DNA of 64,000 nt from Alphaproteobacteria bacterium (GCA_900768845.1 CAAGEK010000011.1:1-64000); one strand, 5' to 3'. Counted from the stretch's first letter, positions 9,556 through 18,650 are shown. Translations and numbers: made by a program. The notes: a model not told the origin generated them from the letters alone.

Positions 9556-9945
9556 TTATTCGACAAGGCTCATCGGACCGGTGTAAGGGCGGCGTTCCTT
9601 GTAACCTTTGTCGGTCATGCAACCGGAATACCAGTAATAAATGACGGTTGTCGTCGGCTGTGTTGAATTGACAAAGACGGGTTGCGCGCCGGGGTAGGGG
9701 GAAAAATTCGCCCAGATGCCGCCCTCTCTCAGGCGCAGACGCATATCCAGCGTTTCGGGGGAGTTCCCGATCGCAGCCCATGTCCACGGCCATAAGTCGG
9801 CTTTTTCCAAACATCTGTTATGGTCTTGAACGAACCGCTCCGTTCCCGTGAGGGGCTTTTCCCAATAATAGATGCGCGTCGAAGTGCCGCACGCCGCGGC
9901 ACACAGGCAAAGACCGAGCGTCAAAACAACTTTTGAAAGCTTCAT
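9556..9945 (-). CDS. Small lipoprotein of unknown function
   Basis: The protein has 129 residues. The start at 9945 is supported by AAGGAT upstream and gives a lipoprotein signal (MKLSKVVLTLGLCLCAAACG) with the lipidated Cys in the AAC box. The mature part has paired Cys residues (NRCLEK and SGCMTDKGY), a pattern of small alphaproteobacterial outer-membrane lipoproteins. Family not recognised. It shares an operon with the glycosyltransferase. Confidence 0.7.
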   Translation of the reverse strand: MKLSKVVLTLGLCLCAAACGTSTRIYYWEKPLTGTERFVQDHNRCLEKADLWPWTWAAIGNSPETLDMRLRLREGGIWANFSPYPGAQPVFVNSTQPTTTVIYYWYSGCMTDKGYKERRPYTGPMSLVE

Positions 9946-10002
9946 GACAATATCCTTGTTGCGTTTTTCCGTCATCATAACCGTTTTAAAGCCGATAGTG
10001 AA

Positions 10003-10689
10003 TTAAAAATCCAAATCGGCGTAACAGGCGGCGGGAACCGTGCCGTGAATCCTGTCGGCCAGCAAAGGCCTGAAAGACGGCCGCGATTTGATGCGGGCGT
10101 ACCAGTTTTTCGTTTCCTCGAACACCGGCGCGCCGTTTTCGTTTTTGTCCCAAGGGACTTCGCCGATGTAGTCCAGCACGGACAAATGCGCGGCGCAGGC
10201 CAAATCCGCCATGGACAGCGTTTCCCCCGCCAGCCATTTGCGTTGTTTTAACAGCCATTCCATATACGCCAGATGCCCTAAAATATTTGTTTTTCCCGCT
10301 CTCAAAGCCCCCGAATCCGGCGCGCCCGTTCCCGTCAGGCGTTTCATCAGCTTTTCCTCGATCAAATAAACGGACACCTCTTTATAAAACTTGTCGTCGA
10401 ACCAATCGCACAAACGGCGGACTTCCGCACGGTCGTGGGCGTATGATCCGAACAGGGGGCGCGAAGTCGTTTCGTCGATATATTCGCAAACCGAACGGTG
10501 TCCGCACAGGATGTGCCCGTCGGGTTCTTTTAAAACGGGCAACTCGTTCGCCGGATTCAAAGCCAGAAACTCGGGGCGGTATTTCCACGTTTCTTCAACG
10601 ACCGGAGTGAAGTTCATCCCCTTTTCCGCCATCAACAGGCGGACTTTTCGGCTGAACGGGCAGACGGGATGGTGATACAGCGTGTACAT
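10003..10689 (-). CDS. fzlA: FtsZ-binding GST-like protein FzlA
   Basis: The protein has 228 residues. The start at 10689 (MYTLYHHPVCPFSRKVR) is chosen because the upstream extension of the open frame has no GST homology and covers the uppP promoter side. It has a thioredoxin-fold GST N-domain (about 1-80) and an alpha-helical C-domain. The segments MADLACAAHLSVLDYIGEVP, WYARIKSRPSFRPLLADR and the terminal YADLDF are, from memory, hallmarks of FzlA, the alphaproteobacterial GST homologue that curves FtsZ filaments and is needed for constriction. Divergence from uppP, a peptidoglycan lipid-carrier gene, supports a cell-division role. The alternative is an ordinary glutathione S-transferase. 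Confidence 0.85.
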   Translation of the reverse strand: MYTLYHHPVCPFSRKVRLLMAEKGMNFTPVVEETWKYRPEFLALNPANELPVLKEPDGHILCGHRSVCEYIDETTSRPLFGSYAHDRAEVRRLCDWFDDKFYKEVSVYLIEEKLMKRLTGTGAPDSGALRAGKTNILGHLAYMEWLLKQRKWLAGETLSMADLACAAHLSVLDYIGEVPWDKNENGAPVFEETKNWYARIKSRPSFRPLLADRIHGTVPAACYADLDF

Positions 10690-10824
10690 TTCGACTCTAT
10701 GGTTTTTTAAACGTTTTTCGGCATTCCGCATATTTTCACGGGGACATGGATTGTTTATAACTTGTATAAGCTTAAAAAAAAAGGCTAAAGTAACTCGTTT
10801 TTGCGTTTTTTGCGGAGTTTTTCG

Positions 10825-11619
10825 ATGCTTCACACGATAGTTCTGGCTTTGATTCAAAGCGCGACCGAGTTTTTGCCCGTCAGTTCGTCGGGACACTTGA
10901 TTTTGGCTCCGCGGCTGATGCGTTGGGCGGATCAGGGGATGCTGACGGACGTCGCTTTGCACGTCGGAACGTTGCTGGCCGTCATGATTTATTTCCGTCG
11001 GGACGTCGCGGCGATGTTTTTCGGGGCGAGGGATGTTTTCAGACGTTCCTTTTCAACGCCTGACGCCCGTCTGGTTCTGAATTTGTGCATTGCGACGGTT
11101 CCCGCGTTGCTGGTCGGATTCTTTTTGCACGATTTCATCGAACAAAACCTGCGCAGTGAAAAAATTATTGCAACGACGGCCGTTTTGTTCGGGATTCTTC
11201 TTTACTGGGCGGATAAAAGGGGGGTGAAAGACGGCAGCGTCGCGAAAATGACGCCCAAGGAAGCCCTTGTCATCGGTTTGGCGCAGACTTTGGCGTTGAT
11301 TCCGGGGGTCAGCCGGTCGGGGATTACGATGACGGCGGCGCGCTTTGCGGGAATCGGGCGGGAAGAGTCGGCGCGTTTTTCGATGTTGCTCGCCATCCCG
11401 ACCATCGGTGCGGCGGGGGCATGGATGGCATTGAAGATTTTCACCTCTCCCGTCGGACAGGGCGCGGATATGCTTCAATTGGGAACGGGCGTCGCGGTAT
11501 CGTTCGCGGGCGGGGCTCTGGCGATTTCGTTTTTAATGAACTGGCTGAAAAAATCGTCCTTTGCCGTATTCGCCGTTTATCGCATTTTGCTGGGCGTCGC
11601 CCTTTTTTTCATTTTTTGA
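10825..11619 (+). CDS. uppP: Undecaprenyl-diphosphatase
   Basis: The protein has 264 residues. The start at 10825 follows a GGAG site, whereas the TTG at 10801 has none. This polytopic inner-membrane enzyme removes a phosphate from undecaprenyl pyrophosphate to recycle the peptidoglycan and O-antigen carrier (BacA/UppP family). Visible motifs are the QSATEFLPVSSSGHL active-site block near the N-terminus and PGVSRSG near residue 165. It has roughly eight hydrophobic segments and the usual length. Loss or overexpression in other species changes bacitracin sensitivity. Confidence 0.95.
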   Translation: MLHTIVLALIQSATEFLPVSSSGHLILAPRLMRWADQGMLTDVALHVGTLLAVMIYFRRDVAAMFFGARDVFRRSFSTPDARLVLNLCIATVPALLVGFFLHDFIEQNLRSEKIIATTAVLFGILLYWADKRGVKDGSVAKMTPKEALVIGLAQTLALIPGVSRSGITMTAARFAGIGREESARFSMLLAIPTIGAAGAWMALKIFTSPVGQGADMLQLGTGVAVSFAGGALAISFLMNWLKKSSFAVFAVYRILLGVALFFIF

Positions 11620-11629
11620 TTTTTTTGTG

Positions 11630-11658
11630 TTGACAAAAGGGGCGTTTTCTTTTAAAAG
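11630..11658 (+). promoter_or_regulatory. Sigma-70-type promoter of tRNA-Leu
   Basis: TTGACA (11630-11635) and TAAAAG (11653-11658) are separated by 17 bp, 19 bp before the tRNA. The tRNA-Ser gene at 25058 uses the same -10 hexamer. Confidence 0.65.
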
Positions 11659-11677
11659 CACTGATGTTTCTTGTTTT

Positions 11678-11764
11678 GCCCAAATGGCGGAATTGGTAGA
11701 CGCGCTAGCTTCAGGTGCTAGTACTCGTAGGGGTGTGTAGGTTCGAGTCCTATTTTGGGCACCA
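11678..11764 (+). tRNA. tRNA-Leu (anticodon CAG)
   Basis: The acceptor stem GCCCAAA pairs with TTTTGGGC (one wobble), the anticodon loop is TTCAGGT, and the class II variable arm and T-loop GTTCGAGTC are present. CCA is encoded. It reads CUG codons. Confidence 0.95.
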
Positions 11765-11780
11765 AAACAAGATAAAGGAC

Positions 11781-11806
11781 AAGGGGCGTTATGCCCCTTT
11801 CTTTTT
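11781..11806 (+). terminator. Terminator after tRNA-Leu
   Basis: AAGGGGC and GCCCCTT form a 7-bp stem with a 5-base loop followed by TCTTTTT. Confidence 0.85.
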
Positions 11807-11826
11807 GACTCGAAGGAAAGGCTGTC

Positions 11827-12441
11827 ATGGGGCGCATTTTTTTTCACGAAGGCGATTTGCCCGCCGGCGTTAAATTTTCGGGATCCGTTGCCGTCGATAC
11901 GGAAACGATGGGATTGGAGCTTAAACGCGACCGCTTGTGTCTGGTTCAGCTCAGCGCGGGCGACGGCGACTGTCATATCGTGCGTTTTAAAAAGGACGCC
12001 TATGATGCGCCGAACCTCAAAGCTTTGTTTTCCGATCCTTCCGTTTTAAAGATTTTTCAGTACGCCCGTTTCGATCTGGCGGCGATTTCTTTGTATCTGG
12101 GGGTGAAGTGTTCCCCCGTTTATTGCACGAAAATCGCTTCAAAGCTGGCGCGCACGAACGCCCCTTCGCACAGCCTGAAAACGCTGTGTTCGAACCTTTT
12201 GGGGGTCGAGCTTGTCAAAGAACAGCAAACGTCCGATTGGGGGGCGGAGGATTTGAGCGAAGAACAGCTGTCCTACGCGGCGAACGACGTTTTGTATCTG
12301 CACAGGCTTCGGGAAAAGCTGGACGCCTTGCTGGAACGCGAGGGAAGAACCGCTTACGCCCGTGCGTGCTTTGATTTCCTGCCTTCCGTCGCCGAATTGG
12401 ATCTGGCGGGGTGGAATTGCGAAACGTTGTTTTGCCATTAA
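11827..12441 (+). CDS. rnd: Ribonuclease D-like 3'-5' exonuclease
   Basis: The protein has 204 residues of the DEDDy exonuclease family. Exo I is VDTETMGL (about 23-30), Exo II contains QYARFDLAA, and Exo III is YAANDVLYLHRL with the catalytic Tyr and Asp. It carries only the catalytic domain: the HRDC domains of full-length RNase D (about 370 residues) are missing. Short single-domain RNase D proteins are common in alphaproteobacteria and are thought to trim structured RNA 3' ends. Lying directly after tRNA-Leu suits a tRNA-processing role, though position alone is weak evidence. Confidence 0.85.
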   Translation: MGRIFFHEGDLPAGVKFSGSVAVDTETMGLELKRDRLCLVQLSAGDGDCHIVRFKKDAYDAPNLKALFSDPSVLKIFQYARFDLAAISLYLGVKCSPVYCTKIASKLARTNAPSHSLKTLCSNLLGVELVKEQQTSDWGAEDLSEEQLSYAANDVLYLHRLREKLDALLEREGRTAYARACFDFLPSVAELDLAGWNCETLFCH

Positions 12442-12474
12442 AAAAATTTTTGCCGCTTTTTTGATTGTTCTTGA

Positions 12475-12516
12475 ATGCGTCAAAGATTAACATATGGCTT
12501 TGACGCATTTTTTTTG
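12475..12516 (+). terminator. Terminator between rnd and kdsD
   Basis: ATGCGTCAAAG and CTTTGACGCAT form a perfect 11-bp stem with a 12-base loop, followed by eight T residues. Confidence 0.9.
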
Positions 12517-12542
12517 GTCTGATTTTGTTGGGAGAGTTGACC

Positions 12543-13523
12543 GTGACCGTAAATATGACGCCCGCCGACATTTTGGCATCCGCTCATAAAGTTTTGGATA
12601 TCGAAAGCAAATCTTTGAAGGATTTGTCGGACAGCTTGGACGATTCTTTCGTAGAAGCCGTCGACGTCCTGTTTAACACCAAAGGGCGCGTTATCGTTAC
12701 CGGAATGGGGAAAAGCGGCCATATCGGGCGCAAAATCGCGGCGTCTTTGGCGTCTTTGGGGACAACGGCGTATTTCGTCCACCCCGGCGAGGCCAGTCAC
12801 GGCGATTTGGGAATGATCGAGCCTCAGGACGTGGTGTTGGCTCTGTCCAATTCGGGCGAAGCTCCCGAACTTGCGGATCTGATTGCGTTCTGCCACCGTT
12901 TCGGAAACAAGCTGATCGGCATGGTCGGCCGCCGTGACAGCACCTTGGCGCGCCAGTCGAACGTCGTGCTTTGTCTGCCGCCGATTGAAGAAGCCTGTCC
13001 GTTCGGTTTGGCTCCGACGACTTCGACGACGCTGATGCTGGCTTTGGGCGATGCGTTGGCGGTGGCGTTGTTGGAAAAACACGAATTTTCCAAGGAACAG
13101 TATAAAATCCGCCATCCGGGGGGCAAGCTGGGCAAATTGATGCTCAAGGTGAAGGATCTGATGCATTCGGGCGATGAAATGCCTCTGGTTCCGCCGGATA
13201 TGAAAATGTCCGAAGCTCTGATCATCATGAGCGAAAAAAGCTTGGGATGCGTCGGTATCGTCGATTCCGTCGGCACGCTGACGGGGATTTTCACCGACGG
13301 CGACTTGCGGCGCAGTATGAGCCCCGATTTGCTGGAAAAGGAAATCCGTCAGGTCATGACCTATAATCCGAAAACGATTTCTCCGGATGTTTTCGCCGCC
13401 GAAGCCCTGTACCAGATGAATACGACGGGCAAAGGCATCACCAGCCTGTTCGCGGTTGACGAAAATCATAAACCGATGGGCTTGATTCACGTTCACGATT
13501 GTTTGCGCGCCGGAGTCGCTTGA
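12543..13523 (+). CDS. kdsD: Arabinose-5-phosphate isomerase (KpsF/GutQ/KdsD family)
   Basis: The protein has 326 residues. The GTG at 12543 is chosen because GGGAGAG ends 6 bases upstream. The SIS domain (about 40-180; VTGMGKSGHIGRK and ALSNSGEAPEL) isomerises D-ribulose 5-phosphate to D-arabinose 5-phosphate, the first step to Kdo of lipid A-core. Two CBS domains follow (about 205-326; VKDLM and GIFTDGDLRR). It heads the kdsD-lptC-lptA-lptB-rpoN string and its stop overlaps the lptC start as TGATG, so Kdo synthesis and LPS export are translationally linked. Confidence 0.93.
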   Translation: MTVNMTPADILASAHKVLDIESKSLKDLSDSLDDSFVEAVDVLFNTKGRVIVTGMGKSGHIGRKIAASLASLGTTAYFVHPGEASHGDLGMIEPQDVVLALSNSGEAPELADLIAFCHRFGNKLIGMVGRRDSTLARQSNVVLCLPPIEEACPFGLAPTTSTTLMLALGDALAVALLEKHEFSKEQYKIRHPGGKLGKLMLKVKDLMHSGDEMPLVPPDMKMSEALIIMSEKSLGCVGIVDSVGTLTGIFTDGDLRRSMSPDLLEKEIRQVMTYNPKTISPDVFAAEALYQMNTTGKGITSLFAVDENHKPMGLIHVHDCLRAGVA

Positions 13524-14215
13524 TGGAAAACAACAAGGTTGTCGAACTGAAACCTTCCGTCCAATGGGGGAAAATGCGGACGGACGGCGTCGGCGAGTGG
13601 CGGCGCAAGCAGGAAAAACGGATGTCCCGCCACAGCCGCTTTGTCGTTTTGATGAAGGTTTTTTTGCCCAGTTTGGCCGCTTTGCTTGTCGGATTGATTA
13701 TTTTATGGCCTCAGCTGAACGCTCAAAAGGAAGGCTTCACGCTGGCGGCGGCGGACGCGGAACAAATCGGCGTTCCCGAAGAACAATCCATGGTGAATCC
13801 GCGTTTTTTTTCGGTCGATCAAGCGGGGCAACCCTTTAATATGACGGCGGAGGCCGCATACGAAATGGAGGGCGAAACACGCCGCGTGCGTTTGAACGGG
13901 GTTAGAGCCGACATTTCCGCCAAAGGCGGCCGTTGGTATGCTTTGGACGCCGAGGAAGCCGTTTATACTCAGGCGACGGATATGCTGGATTTGTCGGGGC
14001 AGGTCAATTTATATACGGACGAAGGGTTCGAGCTGGAAACGACTCAGGCCGGAATCAGCATTGCGACGCACGATATCGAGGGCGGCCGGAAAACGCTGGT
14101 GCGCGGAGAGGGGGGATACGCCGAATCCGAAGGATTCTCCGTTTCCGAAAACGGCAAGGTGATCCGGTTGACGGGAAAATCCCGCCTTGTTTTCTATCCG
14201 CCGAAGGAGGATTGA
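13523..14215 (+). CDS. lptC: LPS export protein LptC
   Basis: The protein has 230 residues. The ATG at 13523 overlaps the kdsD stop. A basic cytoplasmic N-terminus (about 1-45) precedes one membrane helix (about 48-70, FVVLMKVFLPSLAALLVGLI) and a periplasmic beta-jellyroll (about 75-230), the layout of LptC. LptC receives lipopolysaccharide from LptB2FG and passes it to LptA. Sequence is weakly conserved, so the call leans on topology and on position between kdsD and lptA. lptF and lptG are not in this window. Confidence 0.85.
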   Translation: MENNKVVELKPSVQWGKMRTDGVGEWRRKQEKRMSRHSRFVVLMKVFLPSLAALLVGLIILWPQLNAQKEGFTLAAADAEQIGVPEEQSMVNPRFFSVDQAGQPFNMTAEAAYEMEGETRRVRLNGVRADISAKGGRWYALDAEEAVYTQATDMLDLSGQVNLYTDEGFELETTQAGISIATHDIEGGRKTLVRGEGGYAESEGFSVSENGKVIRLTGKSRLVFYPPKED

Positions 14216-14216
14216 T

Positions 14217-15152
14217 ATGCCGAAGGGACTTTTTACGGTTGCGCTTGCTTTCATTTTCGCCGTCGGGGGCGCGACCGGCGCGGATGCGGCCGTTGCCAAA
14301 GGAAAGGCCGGAAAAAAAGGCGGTGAAATCGTTTTAACGTCCGAAGGCGGCATGGAATGGGACAGTAATAAAAAAACGTTTTCCGCCGAAAAAAAAGCTT
14401 TGGCCGTTCGCGGCGACACGGCTTTGGGCGGGGACAAGATGACGGCCTTTTATCGCGAATCGGAAGGGAAAAACAACGAATTCTATCGTGTAAGGGCTGT
14501 CGGTAACGTTATTATTACGACTCCGAAACAAGTCATTCATGCCGACAGCGCGGATTATGAAATTGAAAAGTCGGTAATCATTCTTAAAGGAAATCCGGTT
14601 AAACTGTTTGCCGGCGACGAGCAAATGTCCGCCGGAGTTTTGGAATTGTGGCAGGATCGGAATATGGCGGTGGCCAAACGCGACGTTGTCGCCGTCAAGG
14701 ACGCCAGACGGCTGGAATCCGAAACGCTCAGAGCATATTTTGCCAAAAAGGGTTCAAAAAACGAAGTCGAACGTTTCGAGGCGGAGGACGGCGTCAAAAT
14801 TACAAACGGCAAGGAAACGGTGACGGGGGATTCCGGCGTTTACTTCGTCGACAAGGAACAGGCGGTTTTAAGCGGAAACGTCAAAATCGCGCAAGGAGGC
14901 AATTACATTCTCGGCGAAGTCGCCGACATTAACATGAAAACGGGCGTCAGCCGGTTGCAAACGCCGGCGGAAGCGGGACGGTCGAAAGGAAAAGTGACCG
15001 GAGTCTTCTTGCCCGAAAAGAAAAAAGAGAGTAATAAGGTAAATAAAGCCGTGGAAAAAACGGAGCCCGCCGTTGCGGAACAACAGGAAAACGAAGAACA
15101 AAATGACAGCGGATCAAACGAAAAGCTACTCGGAACGTCAGGAGTCCTCTGA
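14217..15152 (+). CDS. lptA: LPS transport periplasmic protein LptA (OstA family)
   Basis: The protein has 311 residues. The start at 14217 has AAGGAGG 6 bases upstream, and the first 24 residues form a signal peptide ending near GADA. Two OstA-type beta-jellyroll stretches follow (about 35-145 and 150-255). LptA forms the periplasmic bridge that carries LPS to LptD. It is longer than E. coli LptA (185 residues). The extra C-terminal 60 residues are Lys/Glu/Asn-rich, probably disordered, and overlap the lptB start by 50 bp. Confidence 0.85.
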   Translation: MPKGLFTVALAFIFAVGGATGADAAVAKGKAGKKGGEIVLTSEGGMEWDSNKKTFSAEKKALAVRGDTALGGDKMTAFYRESEGKNNEFYRVRAVGNVIITTPKQVIHADSADYEIEKSVIILKGNPVKLFAGDEQMSAGVLELWQDRNMAVAKRDVVAVKDARRLESETLRAYFAKKGSKNEVERFEAEDGVKITNGKETVTGDSGVYFVDKEQAVLSGNVKIAQGGNYILGEVADINMKTGVSRLQTPAEAGRSKGKVTGVFLPEKKKESNKVNKAVEKTEPAVAEQQENEEQNDSGSNEKLLGTSGVL

Positions 15153-15912
15153 TAAAAAAGGGGACGCGCCGCGTCTTGTTTCTTCGTCGGAAACGGGGCT
15201 GAGGGCGGCAAATATCAGTAAAGCCTATAAAAAACGTCCCGTTTTGCGCAATGTTTCGTTCAATGTGAATCGCGGCGAGGCTGTCGGTTTGTTGGGACCG
15301 AACGGCGCGGGAAAGACGACGTCTTTTTATTGTATCACGGGGTTGATTACGCCGGATACGGGGGTCGTGTCGATTGACGGCATTGATGTGACTTCGTTGC
15401 CCATGTACCGCCGCGCCCGTTTGGGGATCGGCTATTTGCCTCAGGAAGCGTCCATTTTCCGCAGCCTGAACGTTGAAAACAACATCCGTGCGGTGTTGGA
15501 AGTCGTCGAACCGCGTTGGGATCGCCGAGAAGAAATTCTGGAAGACCTGTTGAACGAATTTTCGGTCGCCCATTTGCGTCGTGCGCCGGCGATGGCTTTG
15601 TCCGGCGGAGAACGTCGCCGCGTTGAAATCGCCCGCGCTTTGGCGTCCAATCCGTCGTTTGTTTTGTTGGACGAACCTTTGGCCGGTATCGACCCCATTT
15701 CCGTGGGTGAAATCCGCGATTTGGTGTCGCATCTGAAACACCGCGGCATCGGCGTTTTGATCACCGATCATAATGTTCGCGAAACTTTGGATATTATCGA
15801 CCGCGCTTATATTTTGTATGACGGCGTCGTTTTGATGGAAGGCAATCCTCAGGACGTCGTTCGCCACGAAGACGTGCGCCGCGTCTATCTGGGCGAAAAG
15901 TTCGCACTCTGA
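15103..15912 (+). CDS. lptB: LPS export ABC transporter ATPase LptB
   Basis: The protein has 269 residues. Walker A is GPNGAGKTT, the signature is LSGGERRR and Walker B is FVLLDEPLAGIDP with the following D-loop and switch His in ITDHNVRE. These make it the cytoplasmic ATPase that powers LPS extraction with LptF/LptG. About 35 extra N-terminal residues precede the ABC core, as is common in alphaproteobacteria. The start at 15103 lies inside lptA and has only a weak ribosome binding site, so translational coupling is likely. rpoN follows after 20 bp, a conserved arrangement. Confidence 0.95.
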   Translation: MTADQTKSYSERQESSDKKGDAPRLVSSSETGLRAANISKAYKKRPVLRNVSFNVNRGEAVGLLGPNGAGKTTSFYCITGLITPDTGVVSIDGIDVTSLPMYRRARLGIGYLPQEASIFRSLNVENNIRAVLEVVEPRWDRREEILEDLLNEFSVAHLRRAPAMALSGGERRRVEIARALASNPSFVLLDEPLAGIDPISVGEIRDLVSHLKHRGIGVLITDHNVRETLDIIDRAYILYDGVVLMEGNPQDVVRHEDVRRVYLGEKFAL

Positions 15913-15932
15913 AGCGTCGCGGGGAGGGGATT

Positions 15933-17450
15933 ATGTCCTTGACGCCTCGTTTGGATCTGCGCCAGACACAATCTTTAACCATGACCCCCCGTCTGCAACA
16001 GGCGATTCGCTTGTTGCAAATGTCGTCTCAGGAATTGGAAGCCGCCGTCGCCGAAGAACTGGAAAAAAATCCGTTTCTGGAACGCGAGGGAGCGGCGGGG
16101 GAAGACGGTTTCACGGATTATTACGACGCGTCGGAAACGGCGGAACGCATCGGTCGCGATGAAATGCCCGCTTTGCTTGATTCCGTCGACGGCGGACGGG
16201 AATCCCCTTTGGACACGGACGACGGAGGATCCGAAGACAGCTTTTACGAACAGGCGGACGCGGAGGAACGGGAAGCGTCCGGCGAGGCGGATTTTTCCGT
16301 TGACGCGTGGAGCGGAGCGGGAGGCTCGGCGGCGGAAGAGGGATTTAACGCCGTGGATTTGTGTGCGGCGCGTGCGCCGTCTTTGGTCGAAGAAATGAGC
16401 GTTCGCATCAATACGGCGTTCTTTGACCCCGAAGACCGCAAAACGGCTTTGCTTTTAACGGAAATGCTGGATGAAAGGGGATACCTTTCACAAGACGCCG
16501 ATGCCGGAAAGACGGGACGTTCCGACGAGGATTTCAACCGGATTTTGGACACGCTTCAAAAAATCGCCCCGACAGGGGTCTATGCCCGCTCGCTGGCGGA
16601 ATGTCTGGCTTTGCAACTCAAAGAACAAAACAGGTTCGATCCGGCGATCGCCGCGTTGCTGGAACATCTCGATTGGGCGGCTTTGAAAGATTTTAAAAAA
16701 CTTTCGGCGGTTTGCGGCGTGAGCGAAAGCGAAGTGCGCGATATGTTGGAGGAAATAAAACGTTTGTCGCCGCATCCGGCGTCGGCATACGACGCTTCGC
16801 CCGTTTCTTTCGTCGTGCCGGACGTTTTGGTCAGGCACGACAAAACGGGGGGCTTTTCCGTTTCGCTTAATCAGGCCGCTTTGCCGCGTTTGCTGATCAA
16901 CCGCAGGTACGTCGCCGAAATTTCATCCGCGGCGGCGTCGGACAAAGAAGCGAAAAAATTTCTGAACGGGCATTTGTCTTCGGCGAACTGGCTGGTCAAA
17001 GCGTTGAACCAGCGAGCCGAAACGATTTTAAAGGTCGCCGCGGAAATCGTCGACAGGCAAAAGGCGTTTTTCGACAAAGGCGAACGGGCGTTGGTTCCGA
17101 TGGTTCTGAAAGACGTCGCCGAGGCCGCAGGGTTGCATGAAAGCACCGTCAGCCGCGTTACGGCGGGAAAATATCTTGCCGCCCCTTCGGGGGTTTTCGA
17201 GCTGAAATCGTTTTTTTCACAAGGGTTGGAAACGGCTTCGGGCGATTCTTGTTCGGCGCGGTCGGTTCGTCACCGGATCAGGGAGCTGGTCGACGGCGAA
17301 GGCGTAAACGTTTTGTCCGACGATTCCCTGTGCGTCCTGTTGAACAGGGAAGGGATTGAAATCGCCCGCCGAACCGTGGCAAAATACAGGGAAGCGATGG
17401 GGATACCGTCGTCGTCGTTAAGGAAACGGGAAAAACGCGCAGGGAAATAA
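15933..17450 (+). CDS. rpoN: RNA polymerase sigma-54 factor
   Basis: The protein has 505 residues. Region I is the Gln/Leu-rich N-terminus (TPRLQQAIRLLQMSSQEL), needed for response to activators. An acidic region II (about 50-140) follows, then the core-binding domain, the helix-turn-helix and the RpoN box ARRTVAKYRE near the C-terminus, which contacts the -24 element. It directs transcription from -24/-12 promoters with AAA+ activators. One such activator is encoded at 46410 and a candidate target promoter lies at 53173. Start supported by GGGGAGGGG. Confidence 0.97.
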   Translation: MSLTPRLDLRQTQSLTMTPRLQQAIRLLQMSSQELEAAVAEELEKNPFLEREGAAGEDGFTDYYDASETAERIGRDEMPALLDSVDGGRESPLDTDDGGSEDSFYEQADAEEREASGEADFSVDAWSGAGGSAAEEGFNAVDLCAARAPSLVEEMSVRINTAFFDPEDRKTALLLTEMLDERGYLSQDADAGKTGRSDEDFNRILDTLQKIAPTGVYARSLAECLALQLKEQNRFDPAIAALLEHLDWAALKDFKKLSAVCGVSESEVRDMLEEIKRLSPHPASAYDASPVSFVVPDVLVRHDKTGGFSVSLNQAALPRLLINRRYVAEISSAAASDKEAKKFLNGHLSSANWLVKALNQRAETILKVAAEIVDRQKAFFDKGERALVPMVLKDVAEAAGLHESTVSRVTAGKYLAAPSGVFELKSFFSQGLETASGDSCSARSVRHRIRELVDGEGVNVLSDDSLCVLLNREGIEIARRTVAKYREAMGIPSSSLRKREKRAGK

Positions 17451-17475
17451 GATTTGCGGGTTTTGTAACATTTTC

Positions 17476-17504
17476 TTGACTTCGTGCGGGGCGGGACGTA
17501 CCTT
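17476..17504 (+). promoter_or_regulatory. Promoter of hpf
   Basis: TTGACT (17476-17481) and TACCTT (17499-17504) with a 17-bp spacer lie in the 120-bp gap after rpoN, so hpf-ptsN can be transcribed independently of the lpt string. Confidence 0.55.
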
Positions 17505-17570
17505 TTGAAAGCTTAGACGGGGATTAACCCTATTCACTCTATCAACCTTTTACAAAATGAGAATCGTACT

Positions 17571-18131
17571 ATGAAAATCTCAATTACCGGCAAACAAATC
17601 GATATCGGTACAAGCTTGCGTTCCTATGTTGAAGAGCATTCCGAAAATACGGTGAAACGTTTTTTTGAATCACCTTTGAATGCATCCGTCGCTTTTTCCA
17701 AAGAAGGCAACCTGATCAAAGTCGATATGACAGTCCATCCGATCAGCGGCGTTCTGGTACAGGGCAGTTCTTCCAACGCCGATGCGTATGCGGCGTTTGA
17801 CGCGGCGAACGACCGTATCGGCAAACAGCTGTTGCGCTATAAGAAACGTTTGACGGATCATAAGGCCAAAGCCGAAACGGTGAACTTCGCCGTTATCGAA
17901 CCCGAAAAGGAAGCCGGCGAAGAAACTTTGCCTCAGGATGAAACGGCTCCCGTCGTTGTCGCGGAAATGCAAACGGAACTGCCGCTTTGCACGGTCAGCG
18001 GCGCGGTTATGCGTATGGATTTGGCGGATGTTCCCGCTTTGATGTTCCGCAACATCGCCCATGGCGGATTGAATATGGTTTACCGTCGCGCCGACGGAAA
18101 CATCGGCTGGGTCGACCCGCAGGCTTCCTGA
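17571..18131 (+). CDS. hpf: Long-form ribosome hibernation promoting factor
   Basis: The protein has 186 residues. The N-terminal RaiA/HPF domain (about 1-100) binds the 30S decoding site. A variable acidic linker (about 110-135) leads to a C-terminal dimerisation domain (about 140-186, DVPALMFRNIAHGGLNMVYRR). This is the long form that pairs 70S ribosomes into inactive 100S dimers in non-growing cells. Position between rpoN and ptsN is conserved in proteobacteria. Confidence 0.93.
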   Translation: MKISITGKQIDIGTSLRSYVEEHSENTVKRFFESPLNASVAFSKEGNLIKVDMTVHPISGVLVQGSSSNADAYAAFDAANDRIGKQLLRYKKRLTDHKAKAETVNFAVIEPEKEAGEETLPQDETAPVVVAEMQTELPLCTVSGAVMRMDLADVPALMFRNIAHGGLNMVYRRADGNIGWVDPQAS

Positions 18132-18178
18132 TTTTTCCTCGGGAAATCAGGGTTAAGCCGGACAGAAAAGGAAATCCG

Positions 18179-18634
18179 ATGCTTATTTCCGATTTTTTGA
18201 CGCCTCAGGATGTTTTTCCCGATTTAAAGGCGTCCAGCAAAAAACAGGCGTTGCAGGAACTGGCTTGTTTCGCCGCCGACAGGCTCGGGGTTGAAGACCG
18301 TGCGGTTTTCGATGTTTTGGTCGAACGTGAACGGTTGGGAACCACGGGATTCGGCAACGGCGTGGCCATTCCGCACGGCAGGATGCCGGGGTTGAACCGG
18401 TTGAGCATGATGTTCGCCCGATTAAGCTCTCCCGTCGCCTTTGACGCCGTGGACGGTCGCCCTGTCGATTTGCTGTTTTTGCTTTTGACTCCCGAAAACG
18501 CCGGAGCCGATCATTTGACGGCTTTGGCGAAAGCGTCCAGAATTTTGCGCGACGATGCGTTGTGCGCGAAATTACGGGGCGGGGAGAACGCCGAAGCGAT
18601 TTATTCGACGATTCTTGAAAGCGAACAGGAATAA
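18179..18634 (+). CDS. ptsN: Nitrogen-PTS phosphotransferase EIIA-Ntr
   Basis: The protein has 151 residues. The start at 18179 follows AAGGAAA. The phosphorylated His is in GVAIPHGRM (about residue 65), and the PTS EIIA type 2 fold fills the chain. EIIA-Ntr is the terminal acceptor of the PtsP-Npr-PtsN relay, which reports nitrogen and carbon status to targets such as potassium transporters and stringent-response enzymes. It lies 48 bp after hpf and ends at a strong terminator. No npr or hprK is adjacent. Confidence 0.93.
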   Translation: MLISDFLTPQDVFPDLKASSKKQALQELACFAADRLGVEDRAVFDVLVERERLGTTGFGNGVAIPHGRMPGLNRLSMMFARLSSPVAFDAVDGRPVDLLFLLLTPENAGADHLTALAKASRILRDDALCAKLRGGENAEAIYSTILESEQE

Positions 18635-18650
18635 CTCTTAAACGATGCAG